A stretch of 64,000 nt of DNA, from the NCBI GenBank assembly GCA_002025645.1, contig CP018783.1, positions 2,170,001-2,234,000 of the forward strand, given 5' to 3'. Under the pieces are notes generated by a model. That model ran no database searches. It was not told the DNA's origin and saw only the letters and a list, made by a program, of their open reading frames with translations. The stretch comes from Curtobacterium pusillum. Lineage in GTDB: Bacteria > Actinomycetota > Actinomycetes > Actinomycetales > Microbacteriaceae. Positions 8,915 through 17,231 of the stretch are shown here, piece after piece (the first letter of the stretch is position 1; every line of letters starts with the position of its first letter). The position numbers were made by a program, and so were the translations under genes.

Positions 8915-9748
8915 TCAGGCCAGTCCGATGATCCGCAGGTACCCGTCGAGCAGCGGCTGGCCGAAGAAGACTCCGAGCCAGGCACCGCCGAGCATCCATG
9001 GGCCGAACGGGATACCGGAGCCGCGCTTCGCACGCCCGGCCACCATGAGGCCGATGGCGAAGGTACCTCCGAGGAGGAACGCCCCGAAAGCTCCCACTGC
9101 GAGGGGTCCCCATCCGAGGTACGCGAGCGCGAGACCGAGCACACCGGCGAGCTTGACGTCGCCCAGGCCCATCCCGCCGGGCACGAGGACCGCGAGCACC
9201 AGGTATCCACCGCCGAGCACCACGAGGCCGATCGCGCCGCGGACGAGCGCTCCCCAATCGCCACCGAGCGCCGCCGCGCCCACGAGGAGCACAGCGATCA
9301 CCGGGTAGGCGGGCAGCACGAGCGCGTTGGGGAGGCGGTGAACGTCGAGGTCGATGAGGGCGAGTGCGATCGAGATCGCCATCAGGTAGAGCATCGCGAC
9401 GAGCTCGATCGATGCGACGGCAGCAGCCAAACCGTCCTGCGCCACCGAGAGGGCTGGTCCGAAGCGGAGCACGACCAGGGCGAACAGCAGCGCGGTGGCG
9501 AGCTCGACGAGAGGGTATCGAGCCGAGATCGGAGTCGCACAGTCGCGGCACCGGCCACGCAGCAGGAGCCAGGACACCACCGGCACGTTGTCACGCACAC
9601 GGATCTCGTGGCCGCACCGAGGGCATGCGCTCGCCGGCGCCACGACGGACAGACCGGCCGGCACGCGGTAGACGACGACGTTGAGGAACGATCCGACCGC
9701 GAGTCCGATGACCGCACCGAAGCCGACGATCATGAGCGCGGCGGTCAT
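8915..9748 (-). CDS. pilD: Prepilin peptidase and N-methyltransferase PilD
   Basis: PilD cuts type IV prepilins before the hydrophobic segment and methylates the new N-terminus. The 277-residue membrane protein starts with GLAVGSFLNVVVYRVP. It carries the four-cysteine zinc site of the methyltransferase domain (CPRCGH and CRDCATP) and the two catalytic aspartates, in IDLDVHRLPN and in GMGLGDVKL. About eight membrane helices are predicted. The ATG at 9746-9748 overlaps the stop of the upstream pilX-like gene by 4 bases. Confidence 0.95.
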   Translation of the reverse strand: MTAALMIVGFGAVIGLAVGSFLNVVVYRVPAGLSVVAPASACPRCGHEIRVRDNVPVVSWLLLRGRCRDCATPISARYPLVELATALLFALVVLRFGPALSVAQDGLAAAVASIELVAMLYLMAISIALALIDLDVHRLPNALVLPAYPVIAVLLVGAAALGGDWGALVRGAIGLVVLGGGYLVLAVLVPGGMGLGDVKLAGVLGLALAYLGWGPLAVGAFGAFLLGGTFAIGLMVAGRAKRGSGIPFGPWMLGGAWLGVFFGQPLLDGYLRIIGLA

Positions 9749-11559
9749 CGCGGGTTTCCGTTCGGGTCGTAAGCGGCCTTGACCTCGATCTGCGATGTCA
9801 CCTTGTAGGTCGTGATGACCGGTTGCGGGAAGAACGGCGGCGTGTAACTCGCCAGGCTCGAGTCGTACCCGTACGACTTGAGGAAGCCGTTGCTGCCTTG
9901 ACCGACGGCGCCGCGGTACCGCTGTGCGATGGATCCGTTCACCGTGAGGGTCCCGCGTGCGCCGCCGTAGGCGTAGTTCTGCACGGTGAACGTCCCCTGG
10001 TTCGAGAGGATCGCGCCCGACACGGTGCGGTTGTTGGTGAGGAACGGGTAGGCGGTACCGGAGCCGCTGACGTACATCGGGTTCCACACCATCACCGCCT
10101 CCTGCCCCACGATGCCGAGGACGGTCGACGCGGATCGGTTCGTCGTGTACTTCAGGTCGCCGGTCACGTAGACGTAGTTCTCGGCGTCGAGGGTCATCGA
10201 CTGGTCGACGGTTCCGGAGACGAAGAGATCCCCGTGCGTGCACCCGTACGTCGTGTCCCAGGAGACCGACTTGCCCTGCGTGTTGCGCGGCTGCGACTCG
10301 GCGTAGGTCCCCGAGTACCCAGGGATCGAGCCCGAGTACGGAAAGCCGAGCCCGTTGTCGAGGTTCGAGCTGCTCCGCATGCACGCCGACGGCGCGTTGC
10401 GTGTCGTGTAGGTGGACCAGTAGTAGTTCGGGTTCGTGGCGCTCCCGCTCCCGGCGGATGCCGGCTCGTCCTGGACGTAGATCAGGTTGTTCGCGAGCAG
10501 GCTCGTGCTCAGTGTCGCGCCAGCCCCTTGGAGGTCCGCGATCGCACCGCACTTCGCCGGGGCGGATCCGTACGGTGACGTTTTCTGGAGGTTGGTGGCC
10601 AGTGTCAACGGCGAGCGCACCGTCATCTTCCCGTTGCCCAGGAAGGTGATCTGTGTGGGGCCCGTGTAGAGGCATCCGGTCCCGGGCGTCGTCCCGATCA
10701 CGGTCGCGTCGTCGGAGTACATCCGATCGCGTCCGGCACTGATCGTCGAGGGGGGCGTGTACGAACCGACGACCTCGGGCTGGTAGCCGCTGTAGTACTG
10801 GAACGCGGGGGTCTTCGTCGGGCTGCAGACCTTGTTGCTCCAGCCTTGCGCCGACTGCACAGTGCTCTTGAACGTGCCTCCGCAGATGAGCAACATGTCG
10901 TTCGAGCGGATCGGTCCGTTCAGGACGTCACCGTCCTGGAACTGGATTCGGCCGCATGCGGCCGCACCGTTCGACGGGCGGGCCGAGTAGTCGGCGTTCT
11001 GGTAGACGTTCGTGCAGCTCTCGCCGGTGATCGCCGGATCACCGGACTCGTAGTCCGTCCAGTACAGGTAGTTCGAGAAGCCGTCGGGCTTGACGTTGGC
11101 GACGAGCGTGCGAGTTCTGGCGCCTGCCTTACCCGTGACCTGCACACGGACGATGCCCTGCTGGCCGTAGATGCTGTTGTCCACGGCGTACCGGTAGAAG
11201 GTCGTGCCGCTCGCGCCAGCACTGTCGGGCACTGCGACCCAGCTCGTGAACGCGGCGTTGCCCCCGGTGTTGCTCGGGAAGACATCTCCGGTGCTGAACG
11301 CCTGGCTCGCGTCACCGTACTTCGTCGCGTAGGTGTTGTCGGCGTTGACGCGCGACTGGTAGTCAGCGAGTCCGGCGTAGGCGGCCGCCATCGCGTTCGC
11401 CGTGTCTCGGTCGTCGACCGACTTCGTGGCGCCGGAGGTCGCGAGCCCGACCATGGTCGCAGCGAGGATCATCACGACCATGCCGATGCCGAGCACTGCG
11501 GCGAGCGCCACTCCTCGGTCGTCGTCGTGCGACCGGATGGCTTCGAGGATGCGGCGCAC
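9745..11559 (-). CDS. Large PilX-like pilus protein, candidate tip or minor component
   Basis: A 604-residue protein with a PilX-type N-terminus: a short basic/acidic leader, the helix GVALAAVLGIGMVVMILAAT and an alpha-helical continuation rich in small residues. The rest (about residues 60-600) is Ser/Thr/Asn/Tyr/Gly-rich with scattered cysteine pairs (GESC, AACGR, LICGG, AKCGA), as in secreted beta-rich domains. No full prepilin FTLIE motif is present, which is normal for PilX-like proteins. The GTG start at 11557-11559 lies 2 bases after the pilW stop with GGAG upstream; no ATG fits. Its size is far above the roughly 200 residues of a typical minor pilin. Confidence 0.75.
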   Translation of the reverse strand: MRRILEAIRSHDDDRGVALAAVLGIGMVVMILAATMVGLATSGATKSVDDRDTANAMAAAYAGLADYQSRVNADNTYATKYGDASQAFSTGDVFPSNTGGNAAFTSWVAVPDSAGASGTTFYRYAVDNSIYGQQGIVRVQVTGKAGARTRTLVANVKPDGFSNYLYWTDYESGDPAITGESCTNVYQNADYSARPSNGAAACGRIQFQDGDVLNGPIRSNDMLLICGGTFKSTVQSAQGWSNKVCSPTKTPAFQYYSGYQPEVVGSYTPPSTISAGRDRMYSDDATVIGTTPGTGCLYTGPTQITFLGNGKMTVRSPLTLATNLQKTSPYGSAPAKCGAIADLQGAGATLSTSLLANNLIYVQDEPASAGSGSATNPNYYWSTYTTRNAPSACMRSSSNLDNGLGFPYSGSIPGYSGTYAESQPRNTQGKSVSWDTTYGCTHGDLFVSGTVDQSMTLDAENYVYVTGDLKYTTNRSASTVLGIVGQEAVMVWNPMYVSGSGTAYPFLTNNRTVSGAILSNQGTFTVQNYAYGGARGTLTVNGSIAQRYRGAVGQGSNGFLKSYGYDSSLASYTPPFFPQPVITTYKVTSQIEVKAAYDPNGNPR

Positions 11560-11561
11560 GA

Positions 11562-12269
11562 TCAGCTCCCGAACTGGAGGTTGGGCATGCCCACGGTGCT
11601 CGTGAGCGTGACGTTGTTGGCGGCGGCCGGTTTCGTGGAGTCCCGCTCGCCGACGGTGAGGGTGGCGGTCACCGAACGAACAGCCTGCAGATCCGCTGCG
11701 GAGAGGCCGGTAGCTCCCGGGGTGAGCGGATTGCCGCCTGCATCGGCGAAGGTGAACAGGGTGCTCGGGACGACCGACGTCGCCAGTTTCACGGAGGAGG
11801 TCGGGGCATTCGCGAGCGTTGCGGTCGCTGCGCGCGGGAAGTCGTAGTAGCTCTTCGTCGCGTCGGTCGCCGTCCCGTTCCACTTGGTCTCGGTGATGGT
11901 GCCCGTGGCGGAGTCCAGCGTGAACTGCACCTCGACCGGTTGGACGTCCACGGCGGAGTTGAGGTTGATGTAGGCGAAGAAGCGCACCGACGTCGCCGAC
12001 GCGTACTGGAACGCGTATTGCGTGTCCACACCACTCGCCACCGGGTTGTTCGATGCCACGCGGAACATGCGCTGCATCTCCCGCATGGCGGTCGAAGCGA
12101 CTCGAGTGTTGGCGTCCACGCCACTGGTGGTGGACGACGCCCTCGACACCGATAGGAAGAACGCTCCGGCCATGGTGAGTACCAGGATGCTCACGCTCAT
12201 CGCGACGATCAGCTCGGCGAGAGAGACTCCGCGCTCATCACGACGCAGCCGGTTCAAGGCGCGTCTCAC
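11562..12269 (-). CDS. PilW-like minor prepilin
   Basis: A 235-residue prepilin-like protein. The N-terminal peptide ends RRDERG, followed by the processing and polymerisation segment VSLAELIVAMSVSILVLTMA, a variant of FTLIEL that keeps the key glutamate at +5. A 200-residue globular domain follows. The start is GTG at 12267-12269, overlapping the pilV stop by 4 bases (GTGA). Its place between pilV-like and pilX-like genes matches the pilVWX order of type IVa minor pilin operons, where such proteins prime assembly. Confidence 0.82.
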   Translation of the reverse strand: MRRALNRLRRDERGVSLAELIVAMSVSILVLTMAGAFFLSVSRASSTTSGVDANTRVASTAMREMQRMFRVASNNPVASGVDTQYAFQYASATSVRFFAYINLNSAVDVQPVEVQFTLDSATGTITETKWNGTATDATKSYYDFPRAATATLANAPTSSVKLATSVVPSTLFTFADAGGNPLTPGATGLSAADLQAVRSVTATLTVGERDSTKPAAANNVTLTSTVGMPNLQFGS

Positions 12270-13642
12270 GGCGCCCTCCTCGGGTCCAGCATCACCTTGT
12301 TGGACGACGTCGTCACACCGGGAGCTGTAGTCACGTTCGGAGTTCCGCTCGCGTACGCGATCGTGATCACCCCACCGAGGATCTTCGTCACCGTCCCGGA
12401 CTGGAACGTGTAGGTTCCGTACGGAAGTGCGATCGTCGCAGTTCCGCCTGTCGGGAGTCCGGTGAACGTGTAGGTGGCGCTGGTCGCGCAACCAGGGTCG
12501 CCCGAGTTCGCGCTGGGAGCCGCGGTCGTGGCCGTCAAGGCGTTGTCCGCCTTGCCCGCGAGCTTGACTGTCACGATCTGCACTGGCGCCTTCACGGCGT
12601 TCGTCCCCGCGGCAGGCTGCGCGATGCTGCGTGGCGCCACCGCCGACCCGCTCGCCGTCGTCCAGTTCTCGGGGTCCACGTTCGAGCACGTCGCCGGGGT
12701 CCCGGGAACTGCCTTGTAGCCGTCCGCGTACGGGAACACCTGAGTGGTGGTCCCAGCGGCGTACGGCCCGTAGTCGGCCGACTTCCGACGAAGCGAGACC
12801 GGAGCCGTCGTCGGCGAGGTGAACGCGGTCGTGGTCGCGTTGGGATCCGCCCATTGCGGGGCGACCGTCAGTGCGGTGTCGTAGTTGAAGTTGGCCGCGG
12901 AGGTCTGGTTGGTCTGGACCGTCACGGTCGTCGACGGGGTGGTGGTCTGCGCGCCGAGCGAGCCAGAGGACGTGCCGTCGTCGATGTTCCCCGACTTTGA
13001 GAGTGCGACGTCGTACCGCCCCGGCTTGACGTTGAGCGCGTACGTGCAGCCGTTGGCATCGGTCTGCGCGACGGATGAAGTGATCGCCGCAGCTCCGCTG
13101 GGATTGCTCGCGTTCGGTGCGATCGAGACGCTCACTCCCGCGTTGCCGCTGCCGTCGACCTTCGCGACCGACACGATGATCGTGCCGAGGTTGGCAGCGG
13201 TCACGGACGACGTGGGGGCGACCATGCTGTTCATCGAAATCGACTGCGAGCTGCCAGACGTCCACGAGACAGTCATGGAGACGCGCTTGTAGGCGAGCGG
13301 TCCTCCGCCAGCACCACACGCGTTCGCTGATCCCGAGGTCGGTACCCACCGTGCAACCTGCTGCACCGTGTACTGGAGGCCGCCGACGGTCGGTTTCGAC
13401 GTGCTGTCCACGACCGAGAAAAGGTTCGCGGCTGTTCTCGCGCGGTCGATGGAGTCCTGCGCGAGGCTGATCGCTACTTCGCGTGAGCGCGATCCGTGAG
13501 CGAGGTAGAGGGAGCTGACGATCCCCGTCGCGACTCCCGCTGCGATCAGCGCGAACACCGTCATCGCGACGAGCACCTCGATGATGGAGAACCCGTCTTC
13601 CTGTTCACGCGCATCGCGCAGCAAATTCGCGAGTCGACACAT
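12266..13642 (-). CDS. PilV-like minor prepilin with a large C-terminal Ig-like region
   Basis: A 458-residue protein beginning with a prepilin leader (REQEDG), then FSIIEVLVAMTVFALIAAGV with Glu at +5, so it is a PilD substrate. Residues from about 150 on go beyond the normal minor-pilin fold. One stretch (TIIVSVAKVDGSGNAGVSVS ... TDANGCTYALNVKPGRYDV) has the pattern of a carboxypeptidase-regulatory/Cna-B Ig-like domain. A second similar stretch (GLPTGGTATIALPYGTYTF) follows later. This suggests an exposed tip adhesin; that role is inferred. A strong GGAGGTGA site precedes the ATG. Confidence 0.82.
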   Translation of the reverse strand: MCRLANLLRDAREQEDGFSIIEVLVAMTVFALIAAGVATGIVSSLYLAHGSRSREVAISLAQDSIDRARTAANLFSVVDSTSKPTVGGLQYTVQQVARWVPTSGSANACGAGGGPLAYKRVSMTVSWTSGSSQSISMNSMVAPTSSVTAANLGTIIVSVAKVDGSGNAGVSVSIAPNASNPSGAAAITSSVAQTDANGCTYALNVKPGRYDVALSKSGNIDDGTSSGSLGAQTTTPSTTVTVQTNQTSAANFNYDTALTVAPQWADPNATTTAFTSPTTAPVSLRRKSADYGPYAAGTTTQVFPYADGYKAVPGTPATCSNVDPENWTTASGSAVAPRSIAQPAAGTNAVKAPVQIVTVKLAGKADNALTATTAAPSANSGDPGCATSATYTFTGLPTGGTATIALPYGTYTFQSGTVTKILGGVITIAYASGTPNVTTAPGVTTSSNKVMLDPRRAP

Positions 13643-13722
13643 GGGTCACCTCCGACCGGGCCCAGCAATCGGGAGGGGCGGAGGCCGACTCGGATCGAGT
13701 CGGGCCCCGCCCCTCACGTTGG

Positions 13723-14166
13723 TCAGCAGGTTGCAGTGTCGCCAGTCGAGACACCGTCAGCGTCGGTGACCTTGGCCTTCGTGCCCGTCGGGCTGACGGC
13801 GGCAACGCAGAAGCCGGCGGTGTTGCCGGAACCGGTGAGCTTGACGGTGGGCGCGGTGCCACCCTTCGTGTAGTCGATGGAAGCACTCTTGTAACCCGAA
13901 TCGGTCAGCTTGGTGAGGTCCGTCGTGTAGGCGTTGTTCGTCGTGTAGTACGCGACCTGCGCCGTCTTGATGTTGGCCAGGTCGGACTTCACCGCCGAGT
14001 CCTTCGCGTTGTTCTGCACACCGATGTACACCGGGATGGCGATCGCGGCGAGGATGCCGATGATGATCACGACAACGAGGAGTTCGATGAGCGTGAAGCC
14101 CTTCTCCTTGTCGTCGAGGAGACCCTTGCGGCGAGCGTCGAGCTTGCCCATGAGCGCGAAGTACAT
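13723..14166 (-). CDS. pilA: Major type IV pilin PilA
   Basis: The structural subunit of the pilus fibre, 147 residues. A 23-residue leader ends KEKG, followed by FTLIELLVVVIIIGILAAIA with Glu at +5, the classic PilD site and polymerisation helix. The C-terminal domain (about 90 residues) has cysteines in GFCVAAV and at the very end (DTATC), which could close a disulfide D-loop. ATG at 14166 is preferred because GGAA lies upstream; a second ATG five codons later would shorten the leader. It stands alone, 194 bases after pilC and 80 before pilV, allowing separate, stronger expression. Confidence 0.93.
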   Translation of the reverse strand: MYFALMGKLDARRKGLLDDKEKGFTLIELLVVVIIIGILAAIAIPVYIGVQNNAKDSAVKSDLANIKTAQVAYYTTNNAYTTDLTKLTDSGYKSASIDYTKGGTAPTVKLTGSGNTAGFCVAAVSPTGTKAKVTDADGVSTGDTATC

Positions 14167-14296
14167 GGTTGTTCCATTCTTTCGGGAATGTGATTGGAAG
14201 TGCGTTTCGGGGCTTGCTCTGCCGCCGCTGACAAGAGTATTCAGAGCGTTTTCCGGGCATAATCCCGAGAACGGGGGGCAACGCAGGAACGAAATA

Positions 14297-14336
14297 CCCC
14301 CACTACCGGGGGCAGCGGGGGTAATACCGCCCCCGC
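14297..14336 (-). terminator. Double hairpin between pilC and pilA
   Basis: Read on the minus strand just past the pilC stop, a 7-bp stem (14315-14321 with 14330-14336, 8-base loop) is followed by a second stem CCCCC-GGTAGT-GGGGG (14297-14312) and then TATTTCGTT. The last hairpin plus T-rich tail looks like an intrinsic terminator, separating pilBTC from the pilA unit. Confidence 0.5.
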
Positions 14337-14360
14337 ACGAGGGGCAGCAGAAGGCGGTCT

Positions 14361-15584
14361 CTACTTGACGAGAGAGGTGATCTGGAAGATCGGGAGGTAC
14401 AGCGCGACGATCATCCCGCCGACCACGACGCCGAGGAACGCGATGAGCAGCGGCTCGATCAACGAGGTCAGCGCTTCGGTCGTGGCCTCGACTTCGGCGT
14501 CGTAGAAGACGGAGATCTTCTCGAGCATGACCTCGAGCGAGCCCGCGTCTTCGCCGACGGCGACCATCTGCGAGACCATCGCAGGGAACACCGTCTCCTT
14601 CGCGAGCGGAGCCGCGATTGATTCACCTTTTCGAACCGATTCGGAAACGCGCCCGAGCGCTTTCTCCACAACGAAGTTGTTCGAGACTTCACCGGCGATC
14701 TGCAGTGCTTGCAGAATAGGAACGCCAGCACCGATCATGTTCGAGAGATTCCTCGCAAAACGCGCGATGACGATTTTCTGGTTGAGTTGCCCGAAAACCG
14801 GCAATCGCAGTTTCAACGGATCGATGAACGCGCGGACGCGGTCGGTGTTCTTGTTCGCGCGCCACCACAGCCAGAACACCACGATGGCGACGGCTAGCGC
14901 CGGTCCGATGTAGACCATCGCGTGCGACGCGTAGACGAGCAGCATCGTCGGCAACGGCAGCTGCCCACCGAGCGACGAGAACATCTTCTGGAAGATCGGC
15001 ACGATGAAGATCAACATGATGACGACGGCGAGCAGCGACATCACCAGCACCACGACCGGGTAGGTCATCGCGGACTTGATGGTCGACCGGAGCTTGTGCT
15101 CCTTCTCGAAGTTCGTCGCGATGGAGTCCATCGCCTGGTCGAGGAAGCCGCCGGTCTCCCCCGCCCGGATCATGTTGATCATGATCGGCGGGAAGTCGAC
15201 CGGGTACTTCGCCACGGCGTCGGAGAACGAGACACCCCGCTCGACGTCGTCCCGGACCTTCCCGAGGATCTCCTTGAGCTTCTTGTTGTCCGTCTGGTCC
15301 GCCAGGATCGACAGTGCGCGGAGCAGGGAGAGCCCGGACGACAGCATGGTCGAGGCCTGCCGCGACATGATCGCCAGGTCCTTGAGCCCCACGCCCTTCT
15401 CGAACCCGGGGATCTTGATCTCGGTCTGCAGCCCGGTGCCGGCCTTCGCCTCGGTGATGGCGATCGGCGAGACACCCATCCCTCGCAGCCGCTGGACGAC
15501 CGCTCCCTCGGAGGCCGCGTCGAGCCGGCCCTTCACGAGCTTTCCGGCGCCGTCGCGCCCCCGGTAGTCGTAGGCGAGCGACAT
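14361..15584 (-). CDS. pilC: Type IV pilus inner-membrane platform protein PilC
   Basis: PilC is the membrane platform turned by PilB and PilT. The 407-residue protein has two T2SF domains, each with a cytoplasmic helical bundle (RQASTMLSSGLSLLRALSIL near 75; FARNLSNMIGAGVPILQALQ near 275), followed by membrane helices at about 170-195, 220-240 and 375-400. The start ATG at 15582-15584 shares one base with the pilT stop (TGATG), so it is tightly coupled to pilT. The end lies before the double hairpin. Confidence 0.95.
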   Translation of the reverse strand: MSLAYDYRGRDGAGKLVKGRLDAASEGAVVQRLRGMGVSPIAITEAKAGTGLQTEIKIPGFEKGVGLKDLAIMSRQASTMLSSGLSLLRALSILADQTDNKKLKEILGKVRDDVERGVSFSDAVAKYPVDFPPIMINMIRAGETGGFLDQAMDSIATNFEKEHKLRSTIKSAMTYPVVVLVMSLLAVVIMLIFIVPIFQKMFSSLGGQLPLPTMLLVYASHAMVYIGPALAVAIVVFWLWWRANKNTDRVRAFIDPLKLRLPVFGQLNQKIVIARFARNLSNMIGAGVPILQALQIAGEVSNNFVVEKALGRVSESVRKGESIAAPLAKETVFPAMVSQMVAVGEDAGSLEVMLEKISVFYDAEVEATTEALTSLIEPLLIAFLGVVVGGMIVALYLPIFQITSLVK

Positions 15585-17215
15585 CAGTGGCCTCCTGAGT
15601 ACTTGTCGCCGAAGTCGATCTCGGACGCGGCGATGGCGGCGGCGGAGGAGTCCGACGGGGACTCGACGCGCTGCACGAGCCGGTCGAAGCCCTCGAGGTC
15701 GTGGACCTTCTCCATCGCGGCCTTCCGCGTGATGGTGCCGACGTTGACGAGTTCGGCGAGGTCCTGGTCCATCGTGTGCATGCCCATGTCGCGTCCGGCC
15801 TGCATCGCGGAGGTGATCTGGTAGGTCTTGCCCTCGCGGACGAGGTTGCCGATGGCCGGGGTGGTCTTCATGATCTCGGTGGCGACGACGCGACCGGAGC
15901 CGTTGGCCTTCGGCACGAGCGTCTGGCAGACGACGCCTTCGAGGGTCGAGGCGAGCTGGGTCCGGATCTGTCCCTGCTGGTGCGGCGGGAAGACGTCGAT
16001 GACGCGGTCGATGGTGCCGGGGGCGCTCTGCGTGTGCAGGGTGGCGAACACGAGGTGGCCGGTCTCGGCGGCGGTGAGGGCGACGGAGATCGTCTCGAGG
16101 TCGCGGAGCTCGCCGATGAGGATGACGTCGGGGTCTTGGCGGAGCACGTGCTTGAGGGCGGCGGCGAAGGAGTGCGTGTCCGCCCCGACCTCGCGCTGGT
16201 TGATGATCGCCTTCTTGTGGTCGTGCATGAACTCGATCGGGTCCTCGACCGTCACGATGTGGTCGGCCCGAGTCTCGTTGACGAGGTCGATGAGTGCGGC
16301 GAGGGTGGTCGACTTGCCGGAGCCGGTGGGACCGGTGACGAGCACGAGACCACGCGGCAGCTTGGCGAACTCTCCCACGTACTCGGGGATGCCGAGCTGC
16401 TTGAGGGTCTTGATCTTGGTGGGGATGATGCGGAACGCCGCGCCCCAGTTGCCGCGCTGCTGGTAGTAGTTCACGCGGAAGCGGTACTCGGGCGACAGCG
16501 AGTACGCGAAGTCGAGTTCCTGCTCGTGGTCGAACTGGCCGGCCTGTTCGACGGACAGGAGGGTCTTCAGGGCGGCGATGACCTTGTTGCGTGCCCACGG
16601 GCCGCCGGGGACGGCGGGCCGGAGCGACCCGTCGACGCGCACGGTGGGTGCGGCGTCGGCGGTGAGGTGGAGGTCGGAGGCACCCTGGTAGACCACCTGC
16701 GCGAGCGCGGTGATGAGGTCGGGGTCGGCGACCTCCCGCGCGTGGCGGGTGAAGTTGATCTCGGCCTGCCCGTCGGGTGCGGGCGCGTAGGTGGGGGCGT
16801 GGACTGCCTGGAGGACCGTGGTCGGTTCCGCGGGCACGACCGGCAGGTGCTGGGTCACGGCGTCGGCGTACCCGTAGGACGCGGTCGACGGTGGGACGGC
16901 TGCGGGTGGCGTGGCGGGAGCGGCGTGCGGCTGCGCCACCGGCACGGCGACGGGGTCGCCGGCGGGGGCCGGCCACGACGCGACCTCACCGGTCGGTGCC
17001 GGCCACGCGGCGGTGTCGCTGGACAGGTCGTAGACGGGGACCGACGGGGCGGGCGCGACACGTGCCTCCTGGTCGGGCGAGGTCGGCTGCTGCGCAGCGG
17101 CTGCCGCGAGCCGCGCGGCGCGACGGCCACCGACCTCGGTGCCGGGGCGTCCGGGGTGCCAGCCGGCGACGGGTTCGTCCCCGGGCACGGAGATGTCGTA
17201 GACGGAGTCAGTCAT
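15584..17215 (-). CDS. pilT: Pilus retraction ATPase PilT with long N-terminal extension
   Basis: PilT is the hexameric ATPase that retracts the pilus. The C-terminal 370 residues are canonical: Walker A GPTGSGKSTTLAALI, Asp box VTVEDPIEF, Walker B DPDVILIGELRD, His box GHLVFATLHTQ, and AIGNLVREGKTYQI, the counterpart of the AIRNLIREGK retraction motif. The first 160 or so residues are a Pro/Ala-rich disordered extension not found in classical PilT (about 350 residues). It contains two related motifs, SVYDISVP and PVYDLSSD. ATG at 17213-17215, 16 bases after pilB. Confidence 0.95.
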   Translation of the reverse strand: MTDSVYDISVPGDEPVAGWHPGRPGTEVGGRRAARLAAAAAQQPTSPDQEARVAPAPSVPVYDLSSDTAAWPAPTGEVASWPAPAGDPVAVPVAQPHAAPATPPAAVPPSTASYGYADAVTQHLPVVPAEPTTVLQAVHAPTYAPAPDGQAEINFTRHAREVADPDLITALAQVVYQGASDLHLTADAAPTVRVDGSLRPAVPGGPWARNKVIAALKTLLSVEQAGQFDHEQELDFAYSLSPEYRFRVNYYQQRGNWGAAFRIIPTKIKTLKQLGIPEYVGEFAKLPRGLVLVTGPTGSGKSTTLAALIDLVNETRADHIVTVEDPIEFMHDHKKAIINQREVGADTHSFAAALKHVLRQDPDVILIGELRDLETISVALTAAETGHLVFATLHTQSAPGTIDRVIDVFPPHQQGQIRTQLASTLEGVVCQTLVPKANGSGRVVATEIMKTTPAIGNLVREGKTYQITSAMQAGRDMGMHTMDQDLAELVNVGTITRKAAMEKVHDLEGFDRLVQRVESPSDSSAAAIAASEIDFGDKYSGGH

Positions 17216-17231
17216 CGTTCCACTCCCACGC

